64,000 nt of DNA, taken from the NCBI GenBank assembly GCA_963792175.1, contig CAWBVG010000001.1, positions 1 through 64,000 of the forward strand, in the 5' to 3' direction. Source of the DNA: CAWBVG01 sp963792175. Its GTDB lineage: Bacteria > Acidobacteriota > Vicinamibacteria > Vicinamibacterales > CAVVIG01. Under the pieces are notes generated by a model, which saw only the letters and a list, made by a program, of their open reading frames with translations, was not told where the DNA came from and did not search any database. How positions within the stretch are numbered: the first letter of the stretch is position 1; the number at the start of each line of letters is the position of its first letter. Made by a program: the position numbers and the translations under genes. Below, piece after piece: positions 9,930-18,778 of the stretch.

Positions 9930-10697
9930 TTATACCGCACGCGGCCGGCTCCTGGTCACCAGCTCTGCGAAGCTCCGCACTTCCAAGCTCGCACCGCCCA
10001 CCAGTGCGCCGTCGACATCAGGCTCGGCAATCAGCTCGCTGATATTGTCCGGTTTCACGCTGCCGCCGTAGATCAGGTGGCACCGATCGGCCGCATCGCC
10101 GCCGAACCACTGACGGATCCGCTTGCGAATATGGGCGTGCGCATCGCCAGCCTGTGCCGCCGTCGCCGTACGTCCGGTCCCAATCGCCCAGACCGGTTCG
10201 TAGGCCACGATGAGCTCGGCGATCTGCTCGGCCGTCAGGCGATCGAGGCCGTCCTTGATCTGCCGATCGAGCACGGTGAACGTCTCGTCGCGTTCCCGTT
10301 CCTCCAGCGTCTCGCCGATGCAGACGATCGGCATCAGCCCGGCGCCGATGGCCGCCGCGGTCTTGCGATTGACGATGGCGTCGGTCTCCCCGAACAGCCG
10401 CCGCCGTTCTGAGTGGCCGATAATGACGTACTCCGCGCCCGCTTCCTTCACCATCACCGGCGACACCTCGCCGGTGAACGCGCCCTCACGCTCCCAGTAG
10501 ATGTCCTGCGCCGCCACGCCGATGTTCGAATTGCGCGCAGCCTCGGCGGCCGCGTGGACCGCGGTGAACGGGGGCGCCACGACGATTTCGACGTCGATGA
10601 TGTCCTTCACGGCGCTCTTCAGCTCTTTGACGAACACGACCGCTTCCTGCACGGTCTTGTACATCTTCCAATTGCCGGCGATGAACGGAATGCGCAT
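9930..10697 (-). CDS. tpiA: Triosephosphate isomerase
   Basis: 255 residues, a full TIM barrel that interconverts dihydroxyacetone phosphate and glyceraldehyde-3-phosphate. Catalytic features: AGNWKMYK (Asn and Lys near residues 8-12), IIGHSERR with His near 95, and AYEPVWAIGTG with the general-base Glu near 170; the phosphate loop is YGGSVK. The start MRIPFIAGNWK is the only sensible one. It follows pgk by 45 bases. Confidence 0.98.
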   Translation of the reverse strand: MRIPFIAGNWKMYKTVQEAVVFVKELKSAVKDIIDVEIVVAPPFTAVHAAAEAARNSNIGVAAQDIYWEREGAFTGEVSPVMVKEAGAEYVIIGHSERRRLFGETDAIVNRKTAAAIGAGLMPIVCIGETLEERERDETFTVLDRQIKDGLDRLTAEQIAELIVAYEPVWAIGTGRTATAAQAGDAHAHIRKRIRQWFGGDAADRCHLIYGGSVKPDNISELIAEPDVDGALVGGASLEVRSFAELVTRSRPRAV

Positions 10698-10742
10698 CAG
10701 AGGATGTTACGGCAGGAAGGGCAGGAAGGGCACCCATCCAGC

Positions 10743-11942
10743 CTATCCCGCCTTCTCCGTCAGCGCGGCCACACCGGGAAGCGTTCGTCCGCCCAGAAAC
10801 TCCAGCGAAGCGCCGCCACCGGTGGAAATGTGCGTGATCCGATCGGCCATCCCCGACTGCTTCACCGCCGCAATCGAGTCGCCGCCGCCGACGATCGTCG
10901 TGCCCGTGGTGCCCGCGACGGCGCGCGCGACGGCGTTGGTGCCGATCGCGAACGCCTCGATCTCGAAAACGCCCATCGGTCCGTTCCACACCACGGTCTT
11001 CGCGTCCGCGATCGCCTGCTCGTACGCCGCGATCGTCGCCGGTCCGATGTCGACGCCAAGCCGATCGCCGATCCGGGAGTCGGTCACCTCGAGCACCTCG
11101 TTTGCCGTGCCGGGTTCGATCCGATCGGTGACGACGTGGTCGATCGGAAGCAGCAGGGTGACGCCGCGCTTCGCCGCCTCGGCCTCGATCGCCCTGGCGG
11201 CGTCGAGCTTGTCGTCCTCGACCAGCGACCGCCCGACCGGCAGGCCGCGGGACTTGAGAAACGTGTAGGCCATCGCACCGCCGATCAGCAGGCGATTCAC
11301 CCGGCCGAGCAGGTTCTGGATGACTTCGATCTTGTCCGACACCTTGGCGCCGCCGAGGATGGCGACGAACGGGCGCTCGGGCGATTCGAGGACGTGACCG
11401 AGATACTTCAGCTCCCGTTCCATCAGGAGCCCGGCCGCGGCGCGCCGGACGTGGTGCGTGATTCCCTCGACCGACGCGTGCGCGCGATGCGCGGCGCCGA
11501 ACGCGTCGTTCACGTACTCGTCCGCGAGAGCGGCGAGCGCTTTGGCGAACGCCGGGTCGTTCTTTTCTTCCTCCGCATGGAAGCGGAGGTTCTCGAGCAG
11601 GACGATGCCGCCGCCAGAGGCGTGCACCCCGGCCACGGCGCGGACCGGATCCTCGCCGACGCAATCGTTCGTGAACGTCACGGGCAGATCGACGAGATCC
11701 GCCAGCCGATCGGCGACCGGGCGGAGACTCATCTGCGGATTGACCTTGCCCTTCGGCCGGCCCAGATGGCTGGCGAGGACGACGGTGGCGCCTTGCTTCA
11801 GGGCGAGTTGGATGGTGGGCAGCGACGCTTGAATGCGAGTGTCGTCGGAAATCCGGCCGTCTTTCAGCGGGACGTTGAAGTCCACGCGCACGAAGACGCG
11901 CTTGCCCTTCAGATCGAGATCGCGAATCGACAGCTTTGCCAT
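10743..11942 (-). CDS. pgk: Phosphoglycerate kinase
   Basis: 399 residues, normal length. It makes ATP and 3-phosphoglycerate from 1,3-bisphosphoglycerate. Seen: FVRVDFNVPLKDG near the N-terminus, SHLGRPKG, GGAKVSDKIEV for the nucleotide side, and GGGDSIAAVKQ plus STGGGASLEFL close to the C-terminus. It starts 34 bases after gap and precedes tpiA, all on one strand, so gap-pgk-tpiA is very likely an operon for lower glycolysis and gluconeogenesis. Confidence 0.98.
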   Translation of the reverse strand: MAKLSIRDLDLKGKRVFVRVDFNVPLKDGRISDDTRIQASLPTIQLALKQGATVVLASHLGRPKGKVNPQMSLRPVADRLADLVDLPVTFTNDCVGEDPVRAVAGVHASGGGIVLLENLRFHAEEEKNDPAFAKALAALADEYVNDAFGAAHRAHASVEGITHHVRRAAAGLLMERELKYLGHVLESPERPFVAILGGAKVSDKIEVIQNLLGRVNRLLIGGAMAYTFLKSRGLPVGRSLVEDDKLDAARAIEAEAAKRGVTLLLPIDHVVTDRIEPGTANEVLEVTDSRIGDRLGVDIGPATIAAYEQAIADAKTVVWNGPMGVFEIEAFAIGTNAVARAVAGTTGTTIVGGGDSIAAVKQSGMADRITHISTGGGASLEFLGGRTLPGVAALTEKAG

Positions 11943-11976
11943 GTTTATCGCGACCCTGCCGCCTTCGCGCCTCGCG

Positions 11977-12984
11977 CTACAAACCTTTCGCGACGAGCTT
12001 GCGCAGGAGATCGACGCAGCGGTTCGAATAGCCCCACTCGTTGTCGTACCACGAGAGGATCTTGACGAAATCGCCGTCCATCACCTTCGTGTACGGCATG
12101 TCGACGATCGAGGAGTGCGGGTTGCCCTTGAAATCGATCGACACCAGCTCCTCGGTCGAGCAGGCCAGGAATCCCTTGAGCGGGCCGTCGGCGGCCGCTT
12201 TGAACGCGGCATTCACTTCCTCCGCGGTGACCTTCCGTTCGAGCAGCGCGACGAGGTCCACGCACGACACGTTCGGAGTCGGCACGCGAATCGAGATGCC
12301 GTCCAGCCGGCCTTTCAGCTCCGGCAGCACTTCGCCGACCGCCACCGCCGCGCCGGTGGTCGTCGGAATCATCGACAGCGCGGCGGCACGGGCGCGCCGC
12401 AGGTCCTTGTGCGGGAGATCGAGCAGCTGCTGATCGTTGGTGTACGAATGGATCGTCGTCATCCAGCCCTTCTTGATCCCGAAGGTCTGGTGCAGCACTT
12501 TGGCGAGCGGCGCGAGGCAGTTGGTCGTGCACGAGGCGTTCGAGATGATGTGATGCTTGGCGGGATCGTACTGCTCGTCGTTCACGCCGAGGACCACCGA
12601 CACGTCGGGCTTCTTCGCCGGCGCCGTGATGACGACCTTCTTCGCGCCGGCGGCCAGGTGCTTCGCGGCGGCGTCGCGATCGGTGAACAGCCCGGTCGAC
12701 TCGAACACCACGTCGACGCCGAGCTCCTTCCACGGCAGCTGTGCCGGGTCGCGCATCGACAGCACCTTGAACTCGTCGCCGTCGACGGAGATGCTGTCCG
12801 GCTTCGCGTCGACCTTCGCGTGCAGGTTGCCGAGCACCGAATCGTATTTGAGCAGGTGTGCGAGCGTGTGCGCGCTGGTCAAATCGTTGACGGCGACGAA
12901 GTCGATGTTCCGGTCGCCGAGCGCCGCACGCATGATGTTCCGGCCGATGCGGCCGAAACCGTTGATACCAACCTTCACGGGCAT
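11977..12984 (-). CDS. gap: Glyceraldehyde-3-phosphate dehydrogenase, type I
   Basis: 335 residues; oxidises glyceraldehyde-3-phosphate with NAD and phosphate. The N-terminal Rossmann motif GINGFGRIGRN and the active-site ASCTTNCLAP are intact, followed by the catalytic-domain signatures NVSCVDL and WYDNEWGYSNR. A GGAGG lies just ahead of the ATG at 12984. It heads the gap-pgk-tpiA operon and is divergent from waaA, with only 46 bases between the two starts. Confidence 0.98.
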   Translation of the reverse strand: MPVKVGINGFGRIGRNIMRAALGDRNIDFVAVNDLTSAHTLAHLLKYDSVLGNLHAKVDAKPDSISVDGDEFKVLSMRDPAQLPWKELGVDVVFESTGLFTDRDAAAKHLAAGAKKVVITAPAKKPDVSVVLGVNDEQYDPAKHHIISNASCTTNCLAPLAKVLHQTFGIKKGWMTTIHSYTNDQQLLDLPHKDLRRARAAALSMIPTTTGAAVAVGEVLPELKGRLDGISIRVPTPNVSCVDLVALLERKVTAEEVNAAFKAAADGPLKGFLACSTEELVSIDFKGNPHSSIVDMPYTKVMDGDFVKILSWYDNEWGYSNRCVDLLRKLVAKGL

Positions 12985-13030
12985 CGAGAGCCTCCAGACA
13001 AACGTTTCATTCTACAATAGCCGGACCGCG

Positions 13031-14374
13031 ATGTATGCCGTCTACAGCCTGCTGACGCTCGCCGTCTTCGTCGTGGTGTCGCCGTACTTCGTGTATCAGG
13101 CGATCCGCTACCAGAAGTACATCGGCAGCCTGCGACAGCGTCTCGGCTTCCTGCCGATCTCGTTCAACATCGACGGCGAGGATTCGATCTGGATCCACGC
13201 CGTGTCGGTTGGCGAGGCGCTGACGGCACGCGCGCTCGCGGCCGATCTCAAGGCGCGCTATCCGCGGCTGCGCCTCTTCGTCTCCACGACCACCATCGCC
13301 GGGCAGCAGGTCGCGCGGCGCAGCCTGTCGAACGCCGAGGCGGTGTTCTATTTCCCGTTCGACTGGACCTTCATCGTCCGCCGCATCCTGACGCTGGTGC
13401 GGCCGCGGCTCTTCATCATGATGGAGACCGAGATCTGGCCGAACCTCCTGCGCGAGTGCCGCCGCCGCGGGGTGAAGACGGTGATGATCAACGGCCGGAT
13501 CTCGTCGCGATCGTATCCGCGTTATCGCCTGATCCGGCCGTTTTTCCGCCGCGTCCTCGCCGATGTCGATCGCTTCTGCATGCAGAGCGACGAATCGGCC
13601 CGCCGGCTGGTGGATCTGGGCGCCGACCCGGCCCGGGTCACGGTGACCGGCAGCCTGAAATTCGATTCGCTCGAATTGCCGGCGGGCGTGGCGCACGGCA
13701 AGCCGCGCGAACGCGTGATGCGCTTCTTCCGTCTGTCGCCCAACCGCACGGTGATCGTCGCCGGCAGCACGATGCGCGGCGAAGAAGCCGCGGTGCTGCG
13801 CGCGTTTGCTCGCATCAAGACCGCGATGCCGGGCGCGCTGGCGATTCTGGCGCCGCGTCACCCCGAACGGTTCGTCGAGGTCGAGCGGCTCGCGCGCGAC
13901 GCCGGCTTCATCACCAGCCGCCGCTCCGAGCTGCCGATCGACGCCGAGCCGCGCGCCGACGTGGTGGTGCTCGATTCGATCGGCGAGCTGGCGCAGATCT
14001 ATCAGGTCGCCACTGCGGTGTTCGTCGGCGGCAGCCTGGTCGATCACGGCGGCCACAACATCCTCGAGCCGGCGGTGTTCGGCAAGCCGATCGTCTTCGG
14101 GCCGTACATGCACAACTTCCGGGAGATCGCCGACGCCTTCGTGAGCAACGGCGCGGCCGTGCCGGTGGCGTCCGATCGCGAGCTCGAAAGCGCGCTGCTG
14201 GAACTCGTCACCGACCCGGTGCGCCGCGCCGGCCTCGGCGCCGCGGCGCGCGCCCTGGTCGAAGCCAACCGTGGCGCGAAGACGAAAACGCTCGAGGTCA
14301 TCACCGAGCTGATGCCGGAGGCCGTCGGCGGCCGCGGCCGGGCGGTGGTGCGGCCTTTCCGACTGGTCCATTGA
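13031..14374 (+). CDS. waaA: 3-deoxy-D-manno-octulosonic acid (Kdo) transferase
   Basis: About 447 residues. WaaA/KdtA adds Kdo to the lipid A precursor at the inner membrane. The ATG at 13031 gives a start MYAVYSLLTLAVFV with the N-terminal membrane anchor; an apparent 158-residue upstream extension is only the antisense of gap. Family marks: HAVSVGEALTARAL, METEIWPNLLREC, NGRISSRSYPRY, VTGSLKFD and the C-terminal GGSLVDHGGHNILEPAVFG that binds CMP-Kdo. It overlaps lpxK. One to four Kdo units are known for the family; the number here cannot be told. Confidence 0.96.
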   Translation: MYAVYSLLTLAVFVVVSPYFVYQAIRYQKYIGSLRQRLGFLPISFNIDGEDSIWIHAVSVGEALTARALAADLKARYPRLRLFVSTTTIAGQQVARRSLSNAEAVFYFPFDWTFIVRRILTLVRPRLFIMMETEIWPNLLRECRRRGVKTVMINGRISSRSYPRYRLIRPFFRRVLADVDRFCMQSDESARRLVDLGADPARVTVTGSLKFDSLELPAGVAHGKPRERVMRFFRLSPNRTVIVAGSTMRGEEAAVLRAFARIKTAMPGALAILAPRHPERFVEVERLARDAGFITSRRSELPIDAEPRADVVVLDSIGELAQIYQVATAVFVGGSLVDHGGHNILEPAVFGKPIVFGPYMHNFREIADAFVSNGAAVPVASDRELESALLELVTDPVRRAGLGAAARALVEANRGAKTKTLEVITELMPEAVGGRGRAVVRPFRLVH

Positions 14375-15417
14375 TCGAGACGTTGAGCGCGGCCTACAGC
14401 GCGGCGGCCGCCTGGCGCCGCCAGTGGTACGCACGCGATCCCTCACGCCGCCGGTCGCTGGCGCGTCCGGTCGTCAGCGTCGGCAACCTGCGCGTGGGCG
14501 GCACTGGCAAGACGCCGATGGTGGCGTATATCGCGCGTCTCCTCCTCGACAGCGGCGAACGGCCCGCGATCCTGACGCGGGGGTACGCCCGGCGCCGCGC
14601 GCTCGATGGCGTCACGATCGTGTCGGACGGCGCGACGGTGCACGCCGATCTCGATACCGCCGGCGACGAGCCGCTGATGCTGGCGCGCGCCCTTCCGGGC
14701 GTGGCCGTCCTGGTTGGCGCCGACCGTCACCTCTCCGGCGTCCTCGCCGAACGCCAGCTCGGCGTCACCGTCCATCTCCTGGACGATGGATTTCAGCACT
14801 TCGAGCTGGCGCGCGACGTCGATCTGCTGCTCGCGTCGGAAGACGACCTCGCGGATCGGCCGCTGCCGGTTGGACGGCTCCGCGAAGGGATCGCGGCGGC
14901 CGCCGCCGCGGATGCCGCGCTCGTCACCGCCGGCTACGACGCGGCCGCGGAACGGATCGGGCGCGCGCTCGGCGTCGCGACCGTCTTTCGCGTCACGCGC
15001 GCCATCGCGCCGCCGCATGCGTTGACCGGCAGCCGCGAATCGGTCGTGGTGCCGCCCAATTCGCGCGTGTTCGTCGTCACCGGCATCGCGCGGCCGGATC
15101 GGTTCGTGGCCGACGTCTCCGCCGCCGGTTGGGAGATCGCGGGCGCACTGGACTTCCGCGATCACCACCCGTTCGACGCCCGCGACATCCGGCGCATCAC
15201 TGACGCCGCGCGGGCGGCCGCGGCGGCGATCGTGCTCACCACGGAGAAGGATGCCGTTCGATTGACCGCCTGCGACCTCGGCGACCTGCCGATTGCCGCC
15301 GTCCCGCTCGTCGTCGGCGTCGAGCCGGCGGAGCCGTTCCGTTCCTGGCTCCTCGCGCGTCTGTCCAGCGCCCGGGCCGCGCGCCCCGAGCTTGAACCCT
15401 CGGCCGACGAGCCCTGA
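14371..15417 (+). CDS. lpxK: Tetraacyldisaccharide 4'-kinase
   Basis: 348 residues. LpxK phosphorylates the 4' position of the lipid A disaccharide at the inner membrane. It has the P-loop GNLRVGGTGKTP (about 40-50), the TRGYARR segment and the LDDGFQHFEL motif, whose Asp-Asp pair is catalytic. The frame is open well upstream, but the TTG at 14371, overlapping the waaA stop, gives the usual N-terminus (LSAAYSAAAAWR) and length. It overlaps the next gene as TGATG, so translation is probably coupled. Confidence 0.95.
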   Translation: MIETLSAAYSAAAAWRRQWYARDPSRRRSLARPVVSVGNLRVGGTGKTPMVAYIARLLLDSGERPAILTRGYARRRALDGVTIVSDGATVHADLDTAGDEPLMLARALPGVAVLVGADRHLSGVLAERQLGVTVHLLDDGFQHFELARDVDLLLASEDDLADRPLPVGRLREGIAAAAAADAALVTAGYDAAAERIGRALGVATVFRVTRAIAPPHALTGSRESVVVPPNSRVFVVTGIARPDRFVADVSAAGWEIAGALDFRDHHPFDARDIRRITDAARAAAAAIVLTTEKDAVRLTACDLGDLPIAAVPLVVGVEPAEPFRSWLLARLSSARAARPELEPSADEP

Positions 15418-16340
15418 TGAAGCATCGGCTCGAGTACGCGATCGTGCGTGCGCTGGTCGCGATCGTCCGCGTCATGCCGGACGCGGTCGTGCGCGCCTGG
15501 GGGACGGCGCTCGGGTTGACGTTTTACACGATCGATCGCGCGCACCGGCGGATCGCCGAGCGCAACCTCGAGGCGGCGTTTCCGGCGCGGCCGGCGGCGG
15601 AACGGCGCGCGATCGCACGAGCCGCCTTCGTCCATTTCGGCCGGCTGCTCTTCGAGCTGCTCAAGTTCAGCACGCTCAGCCCGGCCTCGATGCTCGCGCG
15701 CGTGGAGTTCGACGGCGAGGAGCGCGCGCGGCTGGCCTACGCGCAAGGTAAGGGCGTGCTGTTCGTCACCGGCCACTTCGGCTTCTGGGAGCTGCACGCG
15801 ATCGTGCACGCGATTCAGATCGCGCCGATCGGCCTGTTGGCCCGCGCGCTCGACAACCCGCAGCTGAATCAACTGCTCGAGGAGATCCGCCAGCGCACCG
15901 GCAACACGGTGATCTATCGCCGCGGCACCATCCGGCGCGTCATGCGCGCGCTGCAGGAGGGGCAGGGCGTCGCGGTGCTGATCGATCAGCACATCATGGG
16001 CCGCGATGCCATCTACGTCGACTTCTTCGACCGTCCGGCGGCGACCACGTCCGCGGTGGCGGCGCTCGCGCTGCGGACCGGGGCGCCGGTGGTGCCGGTG
16101 TTCGCGTTGCCGATTGGCGGCGGACGGATCCGGGTGATCTACGAGCATCCGATCGCGCCGCCGGACGCCGACGCCGACAACGCCGTCCGCGATTTCACGC
16201 AGCGGTGCACGGACGTCCTCGAGATGTACGTGCGGCGGCATCCCGAGCTGTGGCTGTGGATGCATCGCCGGTGGCGGGACGATTCGACGCTGACCGACGG
16301 GGTGCCGGGGATGTTTCCGTCGGCGGACGGCGAGGGGTAG
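15417..16340 (+). CDS. Lipid A late acyltransferase family (LpxL/HtrB-like)
   Basis: 307 residues. The family transfers acyl chains to Kdo-lipid A. The catalytic H-x4-E motif is present (GHFGFWE, His near residue 120), with IDQHIMGRD and the C-terminal WLWMHRRW. An N-terminal hydrophobic segment anchors it in the inner membrane. Place in the waaA-lpxK-lpxL order and overlap with lpxK support a lipid A role; whether it is LpxL, LpxM or another lysophospholipid acyltransferase cannot be settled. Confidence 0.88.
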   Translation: MKHRLEYAIVRALVAIVRVMPDAVVRAWGTALGLTFYTIDRAHRRIAERNLEAAFPARPAAERRAIARAAFVHFGRLLFELLKFSTLSPASMLARVEFDGEERARLAYAQGKGVLFVTGHFGFWELHAIVHAIQIAPIGLLARALDNPQLNQLLEEIRQRTGNTVIYRRGTIRRVMRALQEGQGVAVLIDQHIMGRDAIYVDFFDRPAATTSAVAALALRTGAPVVPVFALPIGGGRIRVIYEHPIAPPDADADNAVRDFTQRCTDVLEMYVRRHPELWLWMHRRWRDDSTLTDGVPGMFPSADGEG

Positions 16341-16382
16341 GTGGCAGAATCTGCCCACATCCCGGGCCCCTGCGATCGCACC

Positions 16383-16411
16383 CCGGGGTCAGACACCGGG
16401 TCTGACCCCGG
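16383..16411. terminator. Perfect 12-bp GC-rich hairpin between convergent genes
   Basis: CCGGGGTCAGAC (16383-16394) pairs fully with GTCTGACCCCGG (16400-16411) around a five-base ACCGG loop. It sits between the acyltransferase (ends 16340) and nadE (ends 16419), which converge, so a bidirectional terminator is likely; no T run follows, and it may instead be a mobile palindrome of the REP type. Confidence 0.7.
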
Positions 16412-16418
16412 CGTCCGT

Positions 16419-18065
16419 CTACGGGTCTAGCTTCGCGGCGATCGGCATGCGCCAGCCGGTGCCGAACGCCCGATCGGTCACCTTCAGGCCCGGCGCCGCC
16501 TGTTTCCGCTTGAACTCGGCGACGCGCACCAGGTGCAGCACCCGCGTGACCGTCGCCTCGTCGAAGCCCGCCTCGACGATTTCTTCCGCCGTCTGATGCC
16601 GCTCGATGTGGCGCTTCAGGATGTCGTCGAGGACGTCGTACGGCGGCAGTGAATCCTGATCCGTCTGTCCCGGCCGCAACTCCGCAGAGGGCGCCTTGGT
16701 CAGGCTCGACTCCGGAATTTCGGCGCGCCCCGCGGTCTGATTCCGCCACTGCGCCACGCGATAGACCATCGTCTTCGGCACGTCGGCGATGACCGCGAGG
16801 CCGCCGGACATGTCGCCGTACAGCGTGCAGTAACCGACCGAGAGCTCGGACTTGTTGCCGGTGGTCAGCAGCAGCGCGCCGCGCTGGTTGGACAGCGCCA
16901 TCAGGAGATTGCCGCGAATCCGCGCCTGCAGGTTCTCCTCGACGATGCCGGCGGGCCGGCCCGCCGCGGATCCGGCCAGCGTGTCCGCGAACGCACGCAT
17001 CGGAATCTCGATCGGCAGCGTCATCGTGTCGATCCCCAGGTTCTCGGCCAGCTGCCGCGCATCGTCGACGCTTCCGGGGCTCGAATAGGGCGACGGCATC
17101 AGCACCCCGAGGACGTTCGGCGCGCCGACGGCTTCCGCGGCAATGGCGGCGGTGAGCGCCGAGTCGATTCCGCCCGAAAGACCCAGCACGACGCGTGTAA
17201 AGCCGCACTTGCGCACGTAGTCCCGAGTTCCGAGCACCAGCGCGCGCCAGATTTCAGACTCCACTTCCACGTCCGCCGGCGGCGCGATCGTGGCTCCGCC
17301 GTCGAGATCGCAGATGACGACGTCGGCGTCGAACGATCGTCCGCGCGCGATCGGGGCGCCGGCGGTATTGAACGCGCAGCTGCGCCCGTCGAATACGAGA
17401 TCGTCGTTGCCGCCGAACTGATTCACGTAGACCACGGGTACACGGTGCTTGCGCGCCATGTTGCCGAGCATCTCTTCACGCCGCTGGTGCTTGCCGGCGG
17501 TGAAAGGCGATGCCGACAGGTTGACGACGGCGGTCGCGCCGGCGCCGACGAGCTCCTCGATCGGATCGTGGTGATAGCGGCGGCGCTTCCAGTAATCGCG
17601 ATCGTTCCAGATGTCCTCGCAGACGCTGATGCCCAGCCGCCGGCCGCCGATGTCGAGCACCTGGGCGCCGTGAAACGGCTCGAAGTAGCGGTCTTCGTCG
17701 AAGACGTCGTAGGTGGGGAGCAGCGCTTTCCGGAATCGCAGATCGACGCGGCCGTCGCGCAGCAGAACCGCGGTGTTGAAGAGCGGCCGTCCTTCGTCGG
17801 ACGCGTTGGGTTCCGGCACGCCGACCAGCACCGGCGGCAGCGCCTTCGCCTGGCGCGCCAGGCCGGCGAGCACGTCCCAGCTCCGTCGCACGAAGCCGGC
17901 GTTCAGCAACAGGTCGCGCGGCAGGTAGCCGACCAGCGACAGCTCCGGGGTCACGGCCAGCGCGGCGCCCGAGGCGCGCGCGGCTTCGAGTGCTTCGAGG
18001 ATGAGGCGGGCGTTGCCCGCGAGGTCGCCGACGGTGGGATTGATCTGAAGAAGCGCGATCTTCAT
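16419..18065 (-). CDS. nadE: Glutamine-dependent NAD+ synthetase
   Basis: 548 residues from ATG 18065. The N-terminal nitrilase-type glutaminase domain has Glu in TPELSLVGY, Lys in FRKALLPTY and Cys in ISVCEDIW. The C-terminal synthetase domain has the ATP-pyrophosphatase loop LGLSGGIDSAL and GNKSELSVGYCTLYGD. It makes NAD from deamido-NAD, ATP and glutamine-derived ammonia. An earlier start at 18095 is inside the upstream gene; the ATG overlaps that gene's stop as ATGA, implying coupling. Confidence 0.97.
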   Translation of the reverse strand: MKIALLQINPTVGDLAGNARLILEALEAARASGAALAVTPELSLVGYLPRDLLLNAGFVRRSWDVLAGLARQAKALPPVLVGVPEPNASDEGRPLFNTAVLLRDGRVDLRFRKALLPTYDVFDEDRYFEPFHGAQVLDIGGRRLGISVCEDIWNDRDYWKRRRYHHDPIEELVGAGATAVVNLSASPFTAGKHQRREEMLGNMARKHRVPVVYVNQFGGNDDLVFDGRSCAFNTAGAPIARGRSFDADVVICDLDGGATIAPPADVEVESEIWRALVLGTRDYVRKCGFTRVVLGLSGGIDSALTAAIAAEAVGAPNVLGVLMPSPYSSPGSVDDARQLAENLGIDTMTLPIEIPMRAFADTLAGSAAGRPAGIVEENLQARIRGNLLMALSNQRGALLLTTGNKSELSVGYCTLYGDMSGGLAVIADVPKTMVYRVAQWRNQTAGRAEIPESSLTKAPSAELRPGQTDQDSLPPYDVLDDILKRHIERHQTAEEIVEAGFDEATVTRVLHLVRVAEFKRKQAAPGLKVTDRAFGTGWRMPIAAKLDP

Positions 18066-18756
18066 TCGACGAAGCGGTATTTCAGCAGCACCCACAACGC
18101 CACGAAGCCGGCGGCCCAGGTGATCTTCTTGCCCTGCTCGTAGCCGCGGCCCTCATAGGTGATCGGCACTTCGTAGACGCGGTAGCCGCGCTTGAAGATC
18201 TTCGCCGTCAGCTCGGGCTCGATGCCGAAGCCGTTCGACTGGAGCGTCATCGAGCGCAGCACCTCGACCTTCATCACCTTGTAGCACGTCTCCATGTCGG
18301 TGAGCATCGTGTTGTAGAGGATGTTGGTCGCGAGCGTGAGCAGCCGGTTGCCGAGATAGTGGCGTGAACATGAACGCGCGATGGCGGCCGAGAAACCGCG
18401 ATCCGTAGACGACGTCGGCCTTGTCCTTGACGATCAGATCGAGGAGCTGCGGGTATTCTTCCGGCGAGTACTCGAGGTCGGCATCCTGAATCACGACGAT
18501 GTCGCCGGTGACGGCGGCGAAGCCGCGCCGCAGCGCCGCGCCCTTGCCGGCGTTCGGCCTGCCGAAGCAGCGTGAACTTCAGCTCGCGCTGCAGGGTGTC
18601 GAGGATCTCCGACGACCCGTCGCTGAATCCGTCGTCAACGACGATGAGCTCGAGGCGAAGCGTGAGGGCCAGCACCCGGCGGACAATCACTTCAATCGTG
18701 GTACGCTCGTTGTACACGGGCATCACCACTGACAGAAGCGGGTCGGTGTTGATCAT
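18062..18756 (-). CDS. Family 2 glycosyltransferase (dolichol-phosphate-mannose-synthase-like), frameshifted
   Basis: The pieces read LLSVVMPVYNERTTIEVIV at the N-terminus, IVVDDGFSDGSSEIL, then QDADLEYSPEEYPQLLD with the DxD-type motif, then LTDMETCYKVMK and FGIEPELTAKIFKRGY. This order is that of DPM1-like GT2 enzymes that pass a sugar from a nucleotide donor to a polyprenyl phosphate. Slips near 18560 and 18360 split it; repaired length is about 231 residues. No C-terminal pair of membrane helices is seen. It could supply the GT-C enzymes elsewhere in the window. The start is 18756, though 18780 is open; the waaF start is divergent 22 bases away. Confidence 0.85.
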
Positions 18757-18778
18757 CGAAAGCTTCACCGTACCATAC

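Noticed and set aside
10413..12065. 550-codon plus-strand frame opposite tpiA and pgk
   Set aside because: Arg- and Asp-rich shadow across two conserved glycolysis genes.
12557..13030. 158-residue upstream extension of waaA
   Set aside because: It is antisense to gap; the WaaA family N-terminus begins at the ATG at 13031.
13007..14446. 479-codon open frame on the minus strand opposite waaA
   Set aside because: It is rich in Arg, His and Asp, has no motif, and lies exactly opposite the well-supported waaA gene. Typical of high-GC antisense frames.
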